Shown piece by piece: positions 1-12,344 of a stretch of 64,000 nucleotides of DNA; position 1 is the first letter of the stretch, and each line of letters opens with the position of its first letter. The notes under the pieces are model-generated. The model made no database searches. It was not told where the DNA came from and saw only the letters and a program-made list of their open reading frames with translations. The stretch comes from Cristatella mucedo (lineage: Eukaryota > Bryozoa > Phylactolaemata > Cristatellidae): assembly GCA_009760855.2 (NCBI GenBank), contig WPIO01000008.1, positions 10,306,001 through 10,370,000 of the forward strand. Direction: 5' to 3'. A program made the position numbers and the translations under genes.

Positions 1-546
1 AGGCAACGGATTGACTTCAAGGTTTTGTCGCTCACTTTTAGGTCTCTTCATTCTATGGCTCCAGCCTATCTTTCAGATATACTACCCCATCAGGCAAAGC
101 ATCGTACCACCCGCTTTCCGGAATCCAACAGTCTGGAAATACCTCGTACAAACCTTAAATCCTTTGGAGACCGTGCATTCAGTTCGTATGCTCCCAAAGT
201 CTGGAACTCCCTCCCGACCTGCGTCAGAACATCCCATGACCTGACCACATTTAAAAGAAACTTAAAAACACACCTTTTTAGGACAGCATTTAGTGGGTCC
301 CCGTGATTCGTCCTTGATGTGCTTATGCGTGCTGAAACTGTGCATGCTACCACTAACCACATTTGCATGCTGACCCTGTGCATGTCACCCCTAACCATAT
401 TATTCATTTTGTTTGTTTTTCAAGCATGATTTTACTTACTATTCAATTGCATATCACTTTGCAGCAAATGTAAAGCGCCTAGAAAGAGATTGAGTTCTCT
501 GAGGGTGCTTTATCAAGTGCAATATTATTATTATTATTATTATTAA
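1..546 (+). mobile_element. L2-like LINE, 5'-truncated 3' end (copy 1)
   Basis: This is the 3' end of a non-LTR retrotransposon. The open frame from the window edge to about 306 encodes the C-terminus of the reverse transcriptase protein, with the family's recurring words LSLTFRSLHS, APAYLSD, PHQAKHRTTRF and WNSLPTCV. A roughly 220-bp 3' UTR follows, containing the block GTAAAGCGCCTAGAAAGAGA, and the copy ends in (TTA)n at about 525-546. The same arrangement recurs at many sites here in both orientations. The conserved 3' end with an A/T-rich microsatellite tail is typical of L2/CR1-type LINEs; the clade is inferred. The 5' end lies outside the window. Confidence 0.85.
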
Positions 547-904
547 CAAGTTCAAAAGAACAAAGGGCAAGCTGAAAGAGAGACGCATCTTTAGCTGAGA
601 CACTAGTTATGCAAGACGTGCAAGGTCACGCATTCTCGAGTTGCTTGAAGCGCGGGGCAGCCAGACTTTGCAGCTGCCTCGGGGGCACTAGCTAGCACCT
701 GAGGCTGCCTACCGTAAAGCCTTGTATATACTTTGGAGAGTCAGTGCCTGCACGGGGAGCTAGCGACGGGCAGTTGCAATAGACAGATTTGTATAGCAGC
801 CCGGCTACCTATACCCCGGAACTCATGTCACTTAAACTGCGAAACTCAGTCGGGGCCCGACGATTAAGAATCCGCCCTAGTGGGCCATGAAAAGGTACAG
901 TGTT
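547..904. other. Unassigned spacer
   Basis: Nothing recognisable was found here: no convincing open frame, tRNA or repeat family match. Confidence 0.4.
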
Positions 905-1075
905 ATCTTATTCACCAGCCTCATTGATAAAATGACACTGATAAAATGACACTGATAAAAGCCTTTTTGGCTATCACTACTGCTTGCAGTTGGCATTAAA
1001 GAGCCCCCCTCAGTGGTACTGGGATTCACGACCTGGGTCGTGAAGAGCGACCAACTTACCTCCTGGGCTAAGAAT
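905..1075 (-). mobile_element. tRNA-derived SINE, minus strand
   Basis: Read on the minus strand this matches the SINE at 25258-25425: a tRNA-like head with a B-box region near 1020-1050, the 'ggtcgtgaa' block, then a body with the CACTGC..GCAGT segment and a TTTTTGGC-like region. Near 928-958 there is a 15-bp direct repeat (tgataaaatgacac). Divergence is high, so the limits are approximate. Confidence 0.55.
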
Positions 1076-2490
1076 CTTACTGAATAAGACTATCACTTGA
1101 AGATTAACGAATCTCCCACTTTCAGGATCCTGCAGGTAGTCTTTCTTATTTACTTTTTTCCTTGCCCTTGGAAGCTTGACAGAAGGGCGAACTACCGACG
1201 CCGTCACTACGAGCAATACAAGGTTACAGGAAGCATTTCAGTACGGTGTCTTAAAACGCTGACGTTGGTTGAACTCTGAACATGGGAAGCGTATGCAAAG
1301 TCAAAGGCTTTTATTCAGAATCTTCACTGAAAGGCTTCGCTTGGGCTTCTCTGTCAGGCCTCTTTAGACGTAGCTAAAAAGAAACCATACTTAGCAGCTC
1401 CGGTAGGCGGAGCCCTGCAAGAGACAGTGATCGGCCCTCGGCGCCCGAATGTGCTCTCACCGCTCAGCAGCCTTTCCAATCTCATCTAAAATGGCGATTG
1501 CTTGCCCCCTCTAGAGAAATGTCTTAAATGTGGACGCGGAAGGCGCGGTGCCCGAGTAGCCGGTTGACAGTAGTGGAGCAAGGGGTCAGTGGGCCACAGC
1601 CACACCCCCGCCCCCATAGCTGGGCAGCGACCTGGGCTGCCCGCTGTACCCAGGCCCCCTGACAATTATCAACGACGAAATCATGCACTACTTCAACTCG
1701 ATAAACTACCACCGAGTTCCTGTCGAATAAGCACACAATAATGGCGTGCTTTAGCATTTTGATACCAGCGGATCTTGCTCCCGACGGGAAAACCTTGCAG
1801 GTCTTACACCCCTAAATGAAAATCCTGGCCTTGACTCCGGCTGTAGGGCCACAGTGTAACATTTGCATTTAATTATTTAATATACTACATGCCATCAGCC
1901 TGATGCCCTCTCCCTGAAAGTTTGGTAGCCACACTTTTGGAAATGTCGGGATTAGTTGCTACTCATCTTACCTCGCTGCGGTCCCACGCTTGAGCAACTG
2001 CTCACGATCTGGCTGAAAGGTCATGGTTCCTCAGCGACTCAACACGGATCTTATCCGTGGTCGTTGCCACTCGGCCTAGTGCTGGAGCTTTTCTAGCAGC
2101 CTTTACGCACGCGGCTTTTTAGAATTTTAGAGCTCGTTGCCCCACCATAAAGAGCCGACATGGAACCAGATATCTGAAAGGGAGCGCCCAATTATGTACC
2201 TTTTTGTTTTTGCTACCTTCTAGGCTTAGTGGGTTCTTGAGAATGAAACTGACGCTTCATGCTGAAGATCATCATTCCGGCAGGCATCGCCAGCTTCTCC
2301 TCCATGAAAGTCGCTATCTGATAGTGTGAAAGCGATGGCATCCTTTCCGGAAGTAGTCTCCGATCGTGAGGCCTGCCGAGCAAGCGCCACTAAGCGAATC
2401 TCTGTGCCCTCTGGAAAATGCTTGTAACAGTCTCTGGGAGATCTGGACATCCACTTGAAAGAACACCGCCGGGAAGGCCCATAAACGCCT
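1076..2490. other. Unassigned spacer
   Basis: Single-copy-looking DNA. Short open frames on both strands have no recognisable domain. I see no gene. Confidence 0.35.
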
Positions 2491-2495
2491 TCTAT

Positions 2496-2497
<2 letters not shown>

Positions 2498-2564
<67 letters not shown>

Positions 2565-2795
2565 ATAAAAAGACCGAGAGAGACCGAGAAAGTCAGAGAG
2601 AGCCAGAGATAGAGACGAAGGGAGAGAGAGAGACACGGAGACAGAGACTGATAGTGAGACGGGAGAGCAAGGAGACACACAGACGGTGAGACAGAGAGAC
2701 AGTAAGAGAGACAGTAATACAAAGAGAGAGTGAGAGAGAGAGAGAGTGAGAGAGAGAGTGAGAGAGAGAGAGAGTGAGAGAGAGAGAGAGAGAGG
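2498..2795. repeat. (GA)n microsatellite and impure GA/GACA tract
   Basis: A pure (GA)n run at about 2500-2561 is followed by interrupted AGAGAC/GAGAGT repeats to about 2795. It produces spurious long frames rich in Ser-Leu or Arg-Glu on the two strands. Confidence 0.95.
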
Positions 2796-3632
2796 GACTG
2801 GCATGCCAGAGAGACAGCCTGAAGCTTCTCACTGAAGGCGGCCTGCTCAACAGACTCCGGGGCTTCTGCAATGACCGCCGTGCTCACCATTAGAAAGAAT
2901 AGCTCAAAGCAGGGCACCGAAGGCGTAATGCCAGGAAAGGCTTTTTAGACCCTCTAAACAAGATTTTCCTATTTTGGCTTCGCCTGAAGCTCTGCACCGA
3001 ATGCACGCAGCCCAGAAGCTTCCTAAGATAAACCGTTTCAAAAAGAAGCGTGTGCTTCAATTGCCGGAGCTTCGGGCGCCTTCTCTTTTCGCAGCGATTG
3101 GTGATCGAAGCCTCTTCAGGCCTAACTAATAAGAATTGCCTCCTCAGCAGCACTAGAAATGTTTTAACGACTTCAAACTCTATTCATATCGCCTCAAACT
3201 CTACGCTCAAGGTGAGCGCCGCCCTAGCAGCCTCCTTAGAATAACCTAAAAGGGAATAATCGGACCCTCTGAAGAAGCACCGCTGCAAAGCAGAGTGCCT
3301 TTCATGCATGACCGCCGGAGAGGCGTCCCGAGACTCGCTATCAGCTCGGCGGTGTCTTCCAGTGAGCCTGGTAGCCTGTTGGAAAGGTCGGCTGAGCATT
3401 ACAGAAGATGCTGAGGGCGATATTTTTAGAGCAGAGGGGGCTTGATACACCGTAACTGCGGCGCAGGGGAAGCTTTGCACCACCCCTAATTGCCTTGACC
3501 TTTGATGTCACAGTCACTTTAAAGTCCCACCCCCTCTTCCCGCGTGCCCAGTCGTGGACGCGGTCATTTCACTCTTCCATTCCAGTAGTATTATCGAAGC
3601 CTAAAAGAAATCGCACTAAAGTATATTGATTC
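2796..3632. other. Unassigned spacer
   Basis: No gene or repeat family recognised. Several short frames on both strands look random. Confidence 0.35.
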
Positions 3633-3725
3633 ATGCACGCACACGCACGCGCGCGCACGCACACGCACGCACACGCATACACATACACATACACATCCAC
3701 ACATATATGCATATATATGCCTACA
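3633..3725. repeat. (AC/GC)n microsatellite
   Basis: Mixed CA/CG dinucleotide repeat passing into ATACAC and ATATGC units. The open frames across it are artefacts of dinucleotide periodicity. Confidence 0.9.
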
Positions 3726-4800
3726 AATGTATACCGTGCTGTCCTTGTTCCTGAACTGGGAGGCCCGGGTAGCAACCGCGACCCCGGCAGGGCAGGGCAC
3801 CGCTGGCTAATGTATATACGCAGGATAAATATTTTAATAAATCCAAAAAAGTATACTTACGTTGTTCACAAATTACTATTGAGAATAGCTGGTAATAAAT
3901 TTAATAATTGTGAGCTATTTGCGAGACTCTACGAGGAAAATCTCTATCTAGGTACTTAGAATGTGCTACTAAGGAATGCTACAAATGGGTGCTAATATTT
4001 CTACGTCCTGACCAAACGAGGCATCAATCAAAGCGTTCGTAAAGATGCGAGTCCTAGCCGACGCACAGAAAATGCAGATGAAGCACTGTACCTTTGAACC
4101 ACGGCTGGCCACTTGAAGGTGCACCATAAATGCACGTAGCGATGTCAGCAGCAGCGGAAGTGGAGAGCAGGGACGAGCGCCGATAGTTACTGATTTATGG
4201 ATGCCCCAGGTCCCTTAAAAATTATGGGCATACATTTTCAATGGTTCTGTTGTCTCTCAATATAACAAGCACCGTTCGCCTGCCACCACCTTTTCCCACT
4301 TCGCCGCCTGCTCTTTGAGAAACTTCCTGCAATGTCTTTAGAATGCATGAACTTAATCCATAAACCTAGCAGTCTTTAAATCTGTTCGTAACTTTCTGGT
4401 TTTTATAATCTGTCGAACTACCGCCTCCTTAACTTATCTGTGGATTGATACTTTGTTACACATTGACGGACATTCGTAATCACTTTCGATTTTACAGAAA
4501 GCCATATTTTACTGGCTCGGCCGCTCGCCGCAATTATCTCTCTCTCTCTCCACACACCCTAACGGATGAAGGAGCGCTAGAAATAAATTATTGGTACCCC
4601 TAGCTGTTTCAGCATATTTTAAATCTCGCATTCCGCATATCAACTCACCCAGGGTGGCGGCGGAAGTCGCACACCACGGACGGGTCGTCAGTTGGATCGG
4701 GTCGAATTTTAAAATGCTGCCCGCTAAGCTCGCCAGCCGCCGTCTGCCTTCGTCACTCACACAGCTCGAGCGCTTGTCGCGCGCAGGACGCTTGGCTGCT
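3726..4800. other. Unassigned spacer
   Basis: AT-rich to about 4500, then increasingly GC-rich towards the island around gene A. No supported gene. A short CT run lies at 4538-4551. Confidence 0.35.
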
Positions 4801-4805
4801 GCAGC

Positions 4806-4889
4806 CGCACAGACAGACCCCGCTGCTATCCGCCGCTGTACTGCTACCCGCTACCGCGCACAGACAGACCCCGCTGCTATCCGCCGCTG
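4806..4889. repeat. Tandem direct repeat, about 33 bp twice at 51-bp spacing
   Basis: The segment beginning CGCACAGACAGACCCCGCTG occurs at 4806 and again at 4857 and is identical over about 33 bp. The first copy is separated from the second by a short unique stretch. Confidence 0.85.
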
Positions 4890-5207
4890 CGCAGCGAGCT
4901 GCCCAAGCGGCGGCCCTACAGCTCGATGGCTAGGGGTCGAGCGAACGTGGATTTCGCGAGAGGCGAAGCTACGGGAGCGAAACGCCCGCGTCGGTCTCAG
5001 CCCTCGGCGCGAATGGCATGTTTTTCGTTAAAAGCGCAGCTCGGGCGCGCGCGCGCGCGTCCATGCTGGGTCAATAAAGTGACGAGGGCACGAGGGATAA
5101 TTCGCTTCGACTCATTCAACCGCGCGCCGCGAGCTCGGCCTGCACCCTGCAACGGACCGCAGTGGCCCTAGCGACGCCGTCCCGCGGCTGCCGGCGCTCC
5201 CGGTGGA

Positions 5208-5336
5208 CAGCAGCAGCGGCAGCGGCGGCAGCGGCGGCAGCGGCGGCAGCGGCGGCAGCGGCGGCGGCAGCGGCGGCAGCGGCAGCGGCGGCAGCGGCGG
5301 CAGCAGCGGCAGCAGCAGCGGCAGCAGCAGCGGCCG
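5208..5336. repeat. (GGC/AGC)n triplet tract just 3' of gene A
   Basis: About 125 bp of CGGCAG/CGGCGG triplets begins shortly after the gene A stop codon (5352). It reads as poly-Ala on one strand and Pro/Leu on the other. It is probably 3' flanking or UTR sequence. Gene C has a triplet tract inside its coding frame at a similar distance from the C4 motif. Confidence 0.9.
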
Positions 5337-5351
5337 CTGCACGTCACGCTC

Positions 5352-6174
5352 TCAGCAGCAGTCCTTCGGTTGAGCGGGCGCTCGGCGGTTCGGCGGCGGC
5401 GGCCGCCCGTCTGAACAGGCTGCGGCGGCCGCCGCCGCCTGTCTCGCCGGATGCGCTGCCGCCGCCGCCGCTCTGTCGGTGCTCGCTTTGTCGCAGCGTC
5501 GATACGAGGCGAAAAGCGACAGGCGCTCCAGGCAGCGCCTGCAGCTGGTCACGTGCGGCGGTGCGTCGTCGTCGACGCAGCGACTGCAGTAGGCGCCGGT
5601 GCAGCGCCGTCCGCCGCGCCCGTCGCTCTTGAGCCACGGGGAGATCTTGGCCACCGTCCTCTCCAAGCGCGACGGTGCGGTGCGCGCTGCCTTGCCGCCG
5701 GCGTCTTCTTTGGCGTCAAGCTGCAAGGCGGAGTGAGCGCGCCCCGTTAACTTCGACGTGCGCACCTCTGCCCGACGTGCGCACCTCTGCCCTCAGCCGA
5801 GCTTCGCGGCGGAGGCGGCGGCGGCTCCGCTTGACTCGACGCGCGCCTCGCTCTGGTCTGCGCGCGCCGCCGCAGCGGCGGAGGCGCTCGGCAGCCGCTC
5901 TCTGCGGCGGTTCGCCTACCGCTTTGCGGTCGGAGTCGGTCGGAGCGGGCGCGCTCGCCATATCGGGCTCGTCCGACTCCTGGGGAGGCGCGCTCGGCGC
6001 AGGCCGCGACAGGTGCGTGATCTTCCTGCACCACGGACAGGGCACGTGGCTGCCGCCGCCGAGCGACGCCACTATGCGCTCGACGCACGCGCGGCAGCAG
6101 AGAGCGTGGCCGCAGGCGAGCGTCTCGAGGTCGACGCCATCTTCGTAGCAGACGCCGCAGCAGCGGTCCGACAT
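5352..6174 (-). CDS. Gene A: RING finger plus C4 cysteine motif protein, two exons
   Basis: Predicted protein of 252 residues: exon 1 6174-5785 (130 codons), intron 5784-5721 (64 nt, GT..AG), exon 2 5720-5352 (122 codons plus stop). Exon 1 opens MSDRCCGVCYED and carries a C3HC4 RING: C6-x2-C9-x11-C21-x-H23-x3-C27-x2-C30-x15-C46-P-W-C49. RING-HC domains are usually ubiquitin E3 ligases, so ligase activity is an inference. A basic Arg-rich stretch follows. Exon 2 begins LDAKED and has a second putative zinc-binding motif, C170-x4-C175-x14-C190-x2-C193, followed by LERLSLFA; the same motif occurs in genes B and C. The tail is Ala/Pro-rich. The acceptor has a good pyrimidine tract (ctcactccgccttgcag), and the join is phase 0, as in gene B. 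Without splicing the RING frame runs on to a stop at 5716. I chose 6174 as the start because it lies just before the RING and 45 nt below a TATA box. I do not recognise the C4 motif as a named domain. Confidence 0.72.
5754..5791. repeat. 19-bp tandem duplication spanning the gene A splice donor
   Basis: The 19-bp unit CGACGTGCGCACCTCTGCC occurs twice, at 5754-5772 and 5773-5791. On the minus strand each unit carries a GAG|GTGCGC donor, at 5784 and 5765. Only the 5784 donor keeps the frame into exon 2; using 5765 adds 19 nt and shifts it. Confidence 0.85.
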
Positions 6175-6212
6175 TGTCGTTCGATATGAGAGGTGCAGCA
6201 GCAGCGCTTCGC

Positions 6213-6219
6213 TTTTATA
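6213..6219 (-). promoter_or_regulatory. TATA box of gene A
   Basis: The minus strand reads TATAAAAG, 45 nt upstream of the gene A ATG. A start site about 30 nt downstream would leave a very short 5' UTR of roughly 13-16 nt. The motif is seen directly; its use is inferred. Confidence 0.65.
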
Positions 6220-6281
6220 TGCAGCGGCCGCTGCGGCGGCGACCGGTATTATCCAGGGAGCACCCAACGCCATTCAAATCG

Positions 6282-6291
6282 GCGCATGCGC
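6282..6291. promoter_or_regulatory. NRF1-like palindrome upstream of gene A
   Basis: GCGCATGCGC is a perfect palindrome about 110 bp upstream of the gene A start. It matches the NRF1 core known from animal CpG-rich promoters. One match in GC-rich DNA could be chance. Confidence 0.4.
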
Positions 6292-6337
6292 CGGGAATGA
6301 TGATATCGGATGCACTTGCTGCGCCGGCAGGCTTCGA

Positions 6338-6351
6338 GTTACCCTGGCAAC
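6338..6351. promoter_or_regulatory. RFX X-box-like motif upstream of gene A
   Basis: GTTACC-CT-GGCAAC is an imperfect inverted repeat matching the RFX X-box pattern (RYYNYY, 1-3 nt, RRNRAC). It lies about 165 bp upstream of the gene A start. X-boxes are known in ciliary and testis gene promoters; function here is unproven. Confidence 0.4.
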
Positions 6352-6844
6352 GTGTTCAACGCGACATTGACATACGAGCGGCGAGCGACGAGGTGCGCAT
6401 TGCTGCAATACGAGCCAGACGTCGGCCAGCTGCCGGCGCTCTGCGCTTGGGCTGAGTGGGGTCCGCGCTTTGTTGGGCCTCGCGGCCAATCTCTCGCTAT
6501 GCGCCGAAGCCCCGAGCCGGCGGGTCCGCGACCAGAAAACTTGATGGCGGTCCCGGCCGCACGGCTGCTTGGACGCACCAGCGAACGCCGATCCACCGCG
6601 TGCCGACGTGTGCACCGTCTACGTTCACGCAGACGGTGATCGTAGATCGCACCGCCGTTTGTGGCAGCCACTGAGCAATGCCAATCGCTTCCTGCCCGGC
6701 GGAAATTCCGACCCGTGGCTCCGGCGACTACCGCTGACCGTCAGTGATGGACTGGCATAGCGAGCACACGGTTAAATTCAACTGCCGTCTTCTTGCCTCG
6801 AAGGTGACCGTCTTCGCCTTTTTATGAATGACCTATTTCCAACG

Positions 6845-7735
6845 GCAGTATAATAATAATAATAATCATCGTAACAATACATTCGCATACAGCTCTCTAA
6901 GAATTAAATCTCTGACTGTGCACTTTGCATGTTCTATAAAAGAAGCGCGTAGATATGGTTCTGCGATGGCGCGCACCTCTGGTTCTGCGATGGCACCAAA
7001 CGGTGTCACTGCACACATACGCGTGCAAAGGAAAATTCTCGATAAACCAGGCAGTGCTAGGAGCAAAGGGTGCGGTTTTAGCTTCTTTTTAAATGTCAAG
7101 TCGTGAGATGGCATGCCGCTGGTAAGGATTGATCTCCAAGATTTTGAAGCAAATAATCTAAGCGCCTAATTTCCAATGGATTTGAGGCTGGTTCGATGCA
7201 CTGCTAAAGGACGCGTCAGAAAAGAATGCGGCACTATGATTAGCCTGATTGGTAAGTAGCTCTGATAGGTAGGTTGGAGCGAAAGAATAATGGGACCTCA
7301 AGGTGAGAGAGGAAACCTTGAAGTCGATACTGAGCTAGATTGGAAGCCGGTATAAATTGGATAGAGGTGGTATAACGTGGAAATTGCACTGATCACAACT
7401 GACAAGTCTGGCTGCAGAGTTTGGTATCAATACTAATTGTTTGATTGCATGGGGCCGGCAGATCTTCAAGCAGTACAGAAGTATAGAAGGGCTGTCACGA
7501 ATACACGGATCAACTTTGATATGGTATCTCTGTCTAAGCAGACCTAGATTTTTTCAATTTGGAGTAGCTGAATTTTAGAAGACTGAATTGTGGAACTGAT
7601 GTGGTCGTCTAGCAAAAGATCACTTTGGCAAAGAGTATCCGGTTTTCGAAAAGATGCTACAGAAGATATGCTGGCAGAGCCGATATTAAACAATATGTTT
7701 TCTCAATTTCAAAGACAATAAACGTCTGCCCTTAA
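6845..7735 (-). mobile_element. Decayed L2-like LINE, minus strand (copy 2)
   Basis: It begins with a (TAA)n remnant at about 6851-6866. The minus strand then follows the order of the 12.5-13.3 kb copy: the 3' UTR, the 'gcctgatngg' and 'ggttggagc.aaagaat' blocks, 'ggaaaccttgaagtcgat', 'gctgcagagtttggtatc', 'ggtatctctgtctaagcagac' and 'atatgctggcagagcc'. Frames are broken throughout, so this is an old, dead copy. Confidence 0.7.
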
Positions 7736-8029
7736 CTAGTAAATTGTTTTTACCCTCATTCAAGTCGATGTTAGTTGGGCTCAAAGGCAGCGAGTAGAGC
7801 TGCAGGCTGGGCTATTGACGCCCTGAAGGGCGCTTTTGAGAGGCGAACACTTCGGGCCAAAACGTATATTCATTTGTGCGAAACGCAATTCCGAACGCTA
7901 TTTTTCCTCGATTCCTGTGGCAAAGATTAGACAATTACAATTAATTATGTATAGCATTCCAAAGGGTGAGTCCGTAGAACAACGCTAAGCTTAACCGAAC
8001 CCGCTAGTCCGTAGTTCGGTAGCCGGATA

Positions 8030-8885
8030 TATCCGTCTGCCGAACACAGGAGTAGGCGACATGGTTAGGTGTCATTTTCGACAGCTGCTTAAATTTTAAA
8101 AGCTTCATTCAAAAGACTGCTTATACAGCTGGCCATCACGTCCGATCCCTATCCACGATTAGAAGCTTTCTTCCACAGTGGCTTGCAAGAAATTTAACTA
8201 GATCCTTAGTTGTGTCTCGGCTTGATTATTGTAATTCTGTTTGGCTGGGCTTTCAAAGAAAGCAATTAGACCAATGCAGCTGACTTTGAATACGGCTGCA
8301 AGGCCAATCTTTAAGTCCCAGAGGTTTGAGCACGTGTCTCCTTTTCTAAAAATAGCTAGGATGGATGCCGGTTGAGCAACGGATACAGAGCAAAGTTCTT
8401 ACGCTGCCCCACAAGGCCCGCCACGGCTTGGCTCCTTCGTACCCAGCTAAACTTCTGCACCAGTTTCATCCTCTTCGCGCCCTCAGGTCATGTGTGGACA
8501 ATAAATGAGCTCTTCCGTTCCTTTGCTTAAAGACCGTTGGCGACAGAAGCTTTAGCTCTGTAGGTCCTAGACTGTGGAACTCGCTTCCATAATTCTTAAG
8601 AAACGACAACTACTCTACTACGGCCGACTACGGCTCATCCTTTTCAGCGGTCCTGAGCTGCTACTTTCATTCTACTCACTACCTCAACTGCTGTCCCGAC
8701 TCTGCTATGCTTCCCACTTTCTCTTTGTTGCGTGAGACGAAGTCTGTTGGCCACTGAATGCGTACCGAGAGCCACTTAGTCTGTGAGTGCGCCTACAAAG
8801 CTCTGCTGCATTATACCCACTTAGTCTGTACGGCTTTGTGGAGTTACAGATGGAGGTACATTACATAAATTGCGTAGATAGACTG
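8030..8885 (+). mobile_element. Second LINE family (LINE-B), decayed 3' end
   Basis: The plus strand encodes broken pieces of a reverse transcriptase C-terminus, for example SRLDYCNSVW near 8215-8250. It then has a 3' UTR containing 'actgaatgcgtaccgagagcc' and the tail block 'ggctttgtggagttacagatgg'. The same 3' end is found at 14.2, 16.5, 30.8 and 62.4 kb. It differs from the L2-like tail and lacks a (TTA)n end, so I treat it as a separate family. Confidence 0.65.
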
Positions 8886-9325
8886 TAGAAGAAGAAAGTT
8901 TGAAAACGCGTGGGAATAGAGGTGGCACTGAAAAAAAGAGATCTTGGATCCGAAATGGTGCCAAGCTCCGTCGCCAGCAATTCAATTGTCCCTTCTGCTT
9001 TCAATCTCGGGACACGACCCCGAGATCATGTGGTACATACACTGCGCCTAACTAGCAGCCTTTCTCCGGGCCAGTGACCGGTTCAGCCGGCCGGACCAGC
9101 GCCACCCGCTGAACTGGAGCCGCCAGCTAAACCGGTACTACCGCAGTGGGCTGGAATTGCACGTGGCGATCCTGTGCGTCACAGTCACGGAGCTATGAGA
9201 TCTGCGAGGGATTTGCTCACAGAGCACTAATAACTTTAAATGTACGTTACCCATGCTGTACAGCACTGGCTAGTACTTATAGCACGCTAGAGCAAAAATG
9301 ACTATGAAGCGCCACTTTTTCAAGT
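8886..9325. other. Unassigned spacer
   Basis: No supported gene or repeat family. Confidence 0.35.
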
Positions 9326-9327
9326 CA

Positions 9328-9370
9328 TATATATATATATTTATTTATTTATTTATTTATTTATTTATCA
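9328..9370. repeat. (AT)n(ATTT)n microsatellite
   Basis: An AT dinucleotide run passes into seven or so TTTA units. Confidence 0.9.
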
Positions 9371-9802
9371 GAAAATGAGACGAAATAATTTGACCAAATA
9401 GGCACTGGTATGAGGAATTGAACTCATCCAGGGTGTGTTTGAATGAGTGGAATGAAAGCACGAATGAAAAAAGCGTAAGTATCGCGAAGTATGCATGGCG
9501 AGCTGCAAGGGTAGTAGGTGCGGCATTGGGCAGAAAAGAAAAGACGAAGAGTATACAAGGGCGCGCAGCCTGGAAGCGGACCTTAGCCTGTGCTGGTGGG
9601 ATCTAGACGCAGAATTCGCGAATGAATAGCCGCTGCGCTTCCGTCAAAAGAAAAAGTGAACGGCTAATCCAGCCAACTAAAGCGACTTCCGGCGACTCAA
9701 TGCCGTCTACTCATGTTGCTGGATTTTTGTAGCCACTGTCGTACCTGTAACACGGGCGACGGCGAGGCCGGAAGCCTGACCGGATCAGCAACCCAAGACA
9801 AC

Positions 9803-10975
<1,173 letters not shown>

Positions 10976-12340
10976 AGAATAAAATCAACGCGACGCCTCA
11001 GCGTAGCAAGAATGAGCAGCAGCCAGAAGAGCATGCGAGCGGCGGAGGTTCCACTTACACCAAACGACTACGATGCAACGCAGCAGCTGGAGAATGACAG
11101 ACTACGAGGAGGACCTCCCCGTCCGCCTGAGCAGGGCTAGATTGAATTAGCTAGGTTGCATAATCTCGTGAATTTTACGGCTGAAGTCACATCAAGCTGT
11201 GCAAATCCCAGGGCCAAGTTTAAACATGTTGGCTGTAAAAGGACATTCTTGTTACCCTAGCGCAGGAGAGGTCGTTTTACTTAGACCGTGCGGGCTGGCG
11301 ACTGCTTCTTCCATGTACCCAAAGGCGGTCTGTTTAATGTAGGTCATCTTCTCTTTGATGCTAGACATTTGGAAGGTGTATTGCGTTTGCACACTAAACC
11401 AGCGTTCAAAGGGCGGAGCAATAATATGACCAAGCAGAGCAATAATAGCTGTACGGAGTTTTGTGCAATGCTGGTGCATAGGAGCTCTGCAGAACTGAGA
11501 TTATTCCCTTAATGGGACTCATGAATAGGATTCAATTCAATTCAGCTGCGTTAAGATAAGAGAACAGTCGCATATTACAGCATAATGCTATTGCAATGCT
11601 ACATGTCCCTAACGTTAGGAGGATCTATTGCTCCATTCCTAAGCACATAAACTGCACCGCGTTGACCCCCCTCCCTTGGCTCAGTGCGCGGCTCAGACAA
11701 CACTGTAATCGACCAATACTACTTCTTAGTTCATTTCTTATAAGGAAATATTTCTAGGAAAACCATTAAAAGTTGATAAATGCACACTATATAATCAGTG
11801 CTGTGTAATTTCAATAAATTATTTGAAATCCGGGCAGCCAATAGTGGAGGTGATTGCAGTGGATCGCCATGGACCGCCATAATTCTCTGGACCTAGGCAT
11901 AAGGTCACAGCACCCACTGACTACTTGATAGAGCAGTCATTATTGTCTCGTGGGACAGAAGTTGGAGTATTGTGACCGAGTCTGTGACCTTTTGTCTGTG
12001 ACCTTTGGTCTGTGACTGAATTAGCTCTTCCCGAATCTTCCGTGTGAAAGTAGATCGCCTGCTCATCGAATGGTTCCTTGTCCCAATTTGCTTCGTATTT
12101 TCGTCGTGAACTGCGTGACTCTCTTTAACAGAGGCATCAGCCATGTGTTCTCGAGGCTTGGGTGTAGCCCAATCGCACGAGACTCGTTTCTACAATTAAG
12201 TCCTTTAAGATCAGGCGTTGCCTTACGTCATCAGTGGCCAATTTGAAAACCATCGCCTCTCTGTGCACATGCTATGAGGATACTGGATCGTTGTTCGCAT
12301 CCCAAGTTTTAAATCAATAAATATTAGCTGATTTAACAGC
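10976..12340. other. Unassigned spacer
   Basis: Short random frames only. A repeated phrase (gtctgtgacctttg) at 11978-12020 is a minor local duplication. Confidence 0.35.
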
Positions 12341-12344
12341 CTCA

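Noticed and set aside
5344-5637. Alternative frames across the gene A exon 2 region
   Set aside because: They are open because of GC content. Only the frame with the C4 motif is shared with genes B and C.
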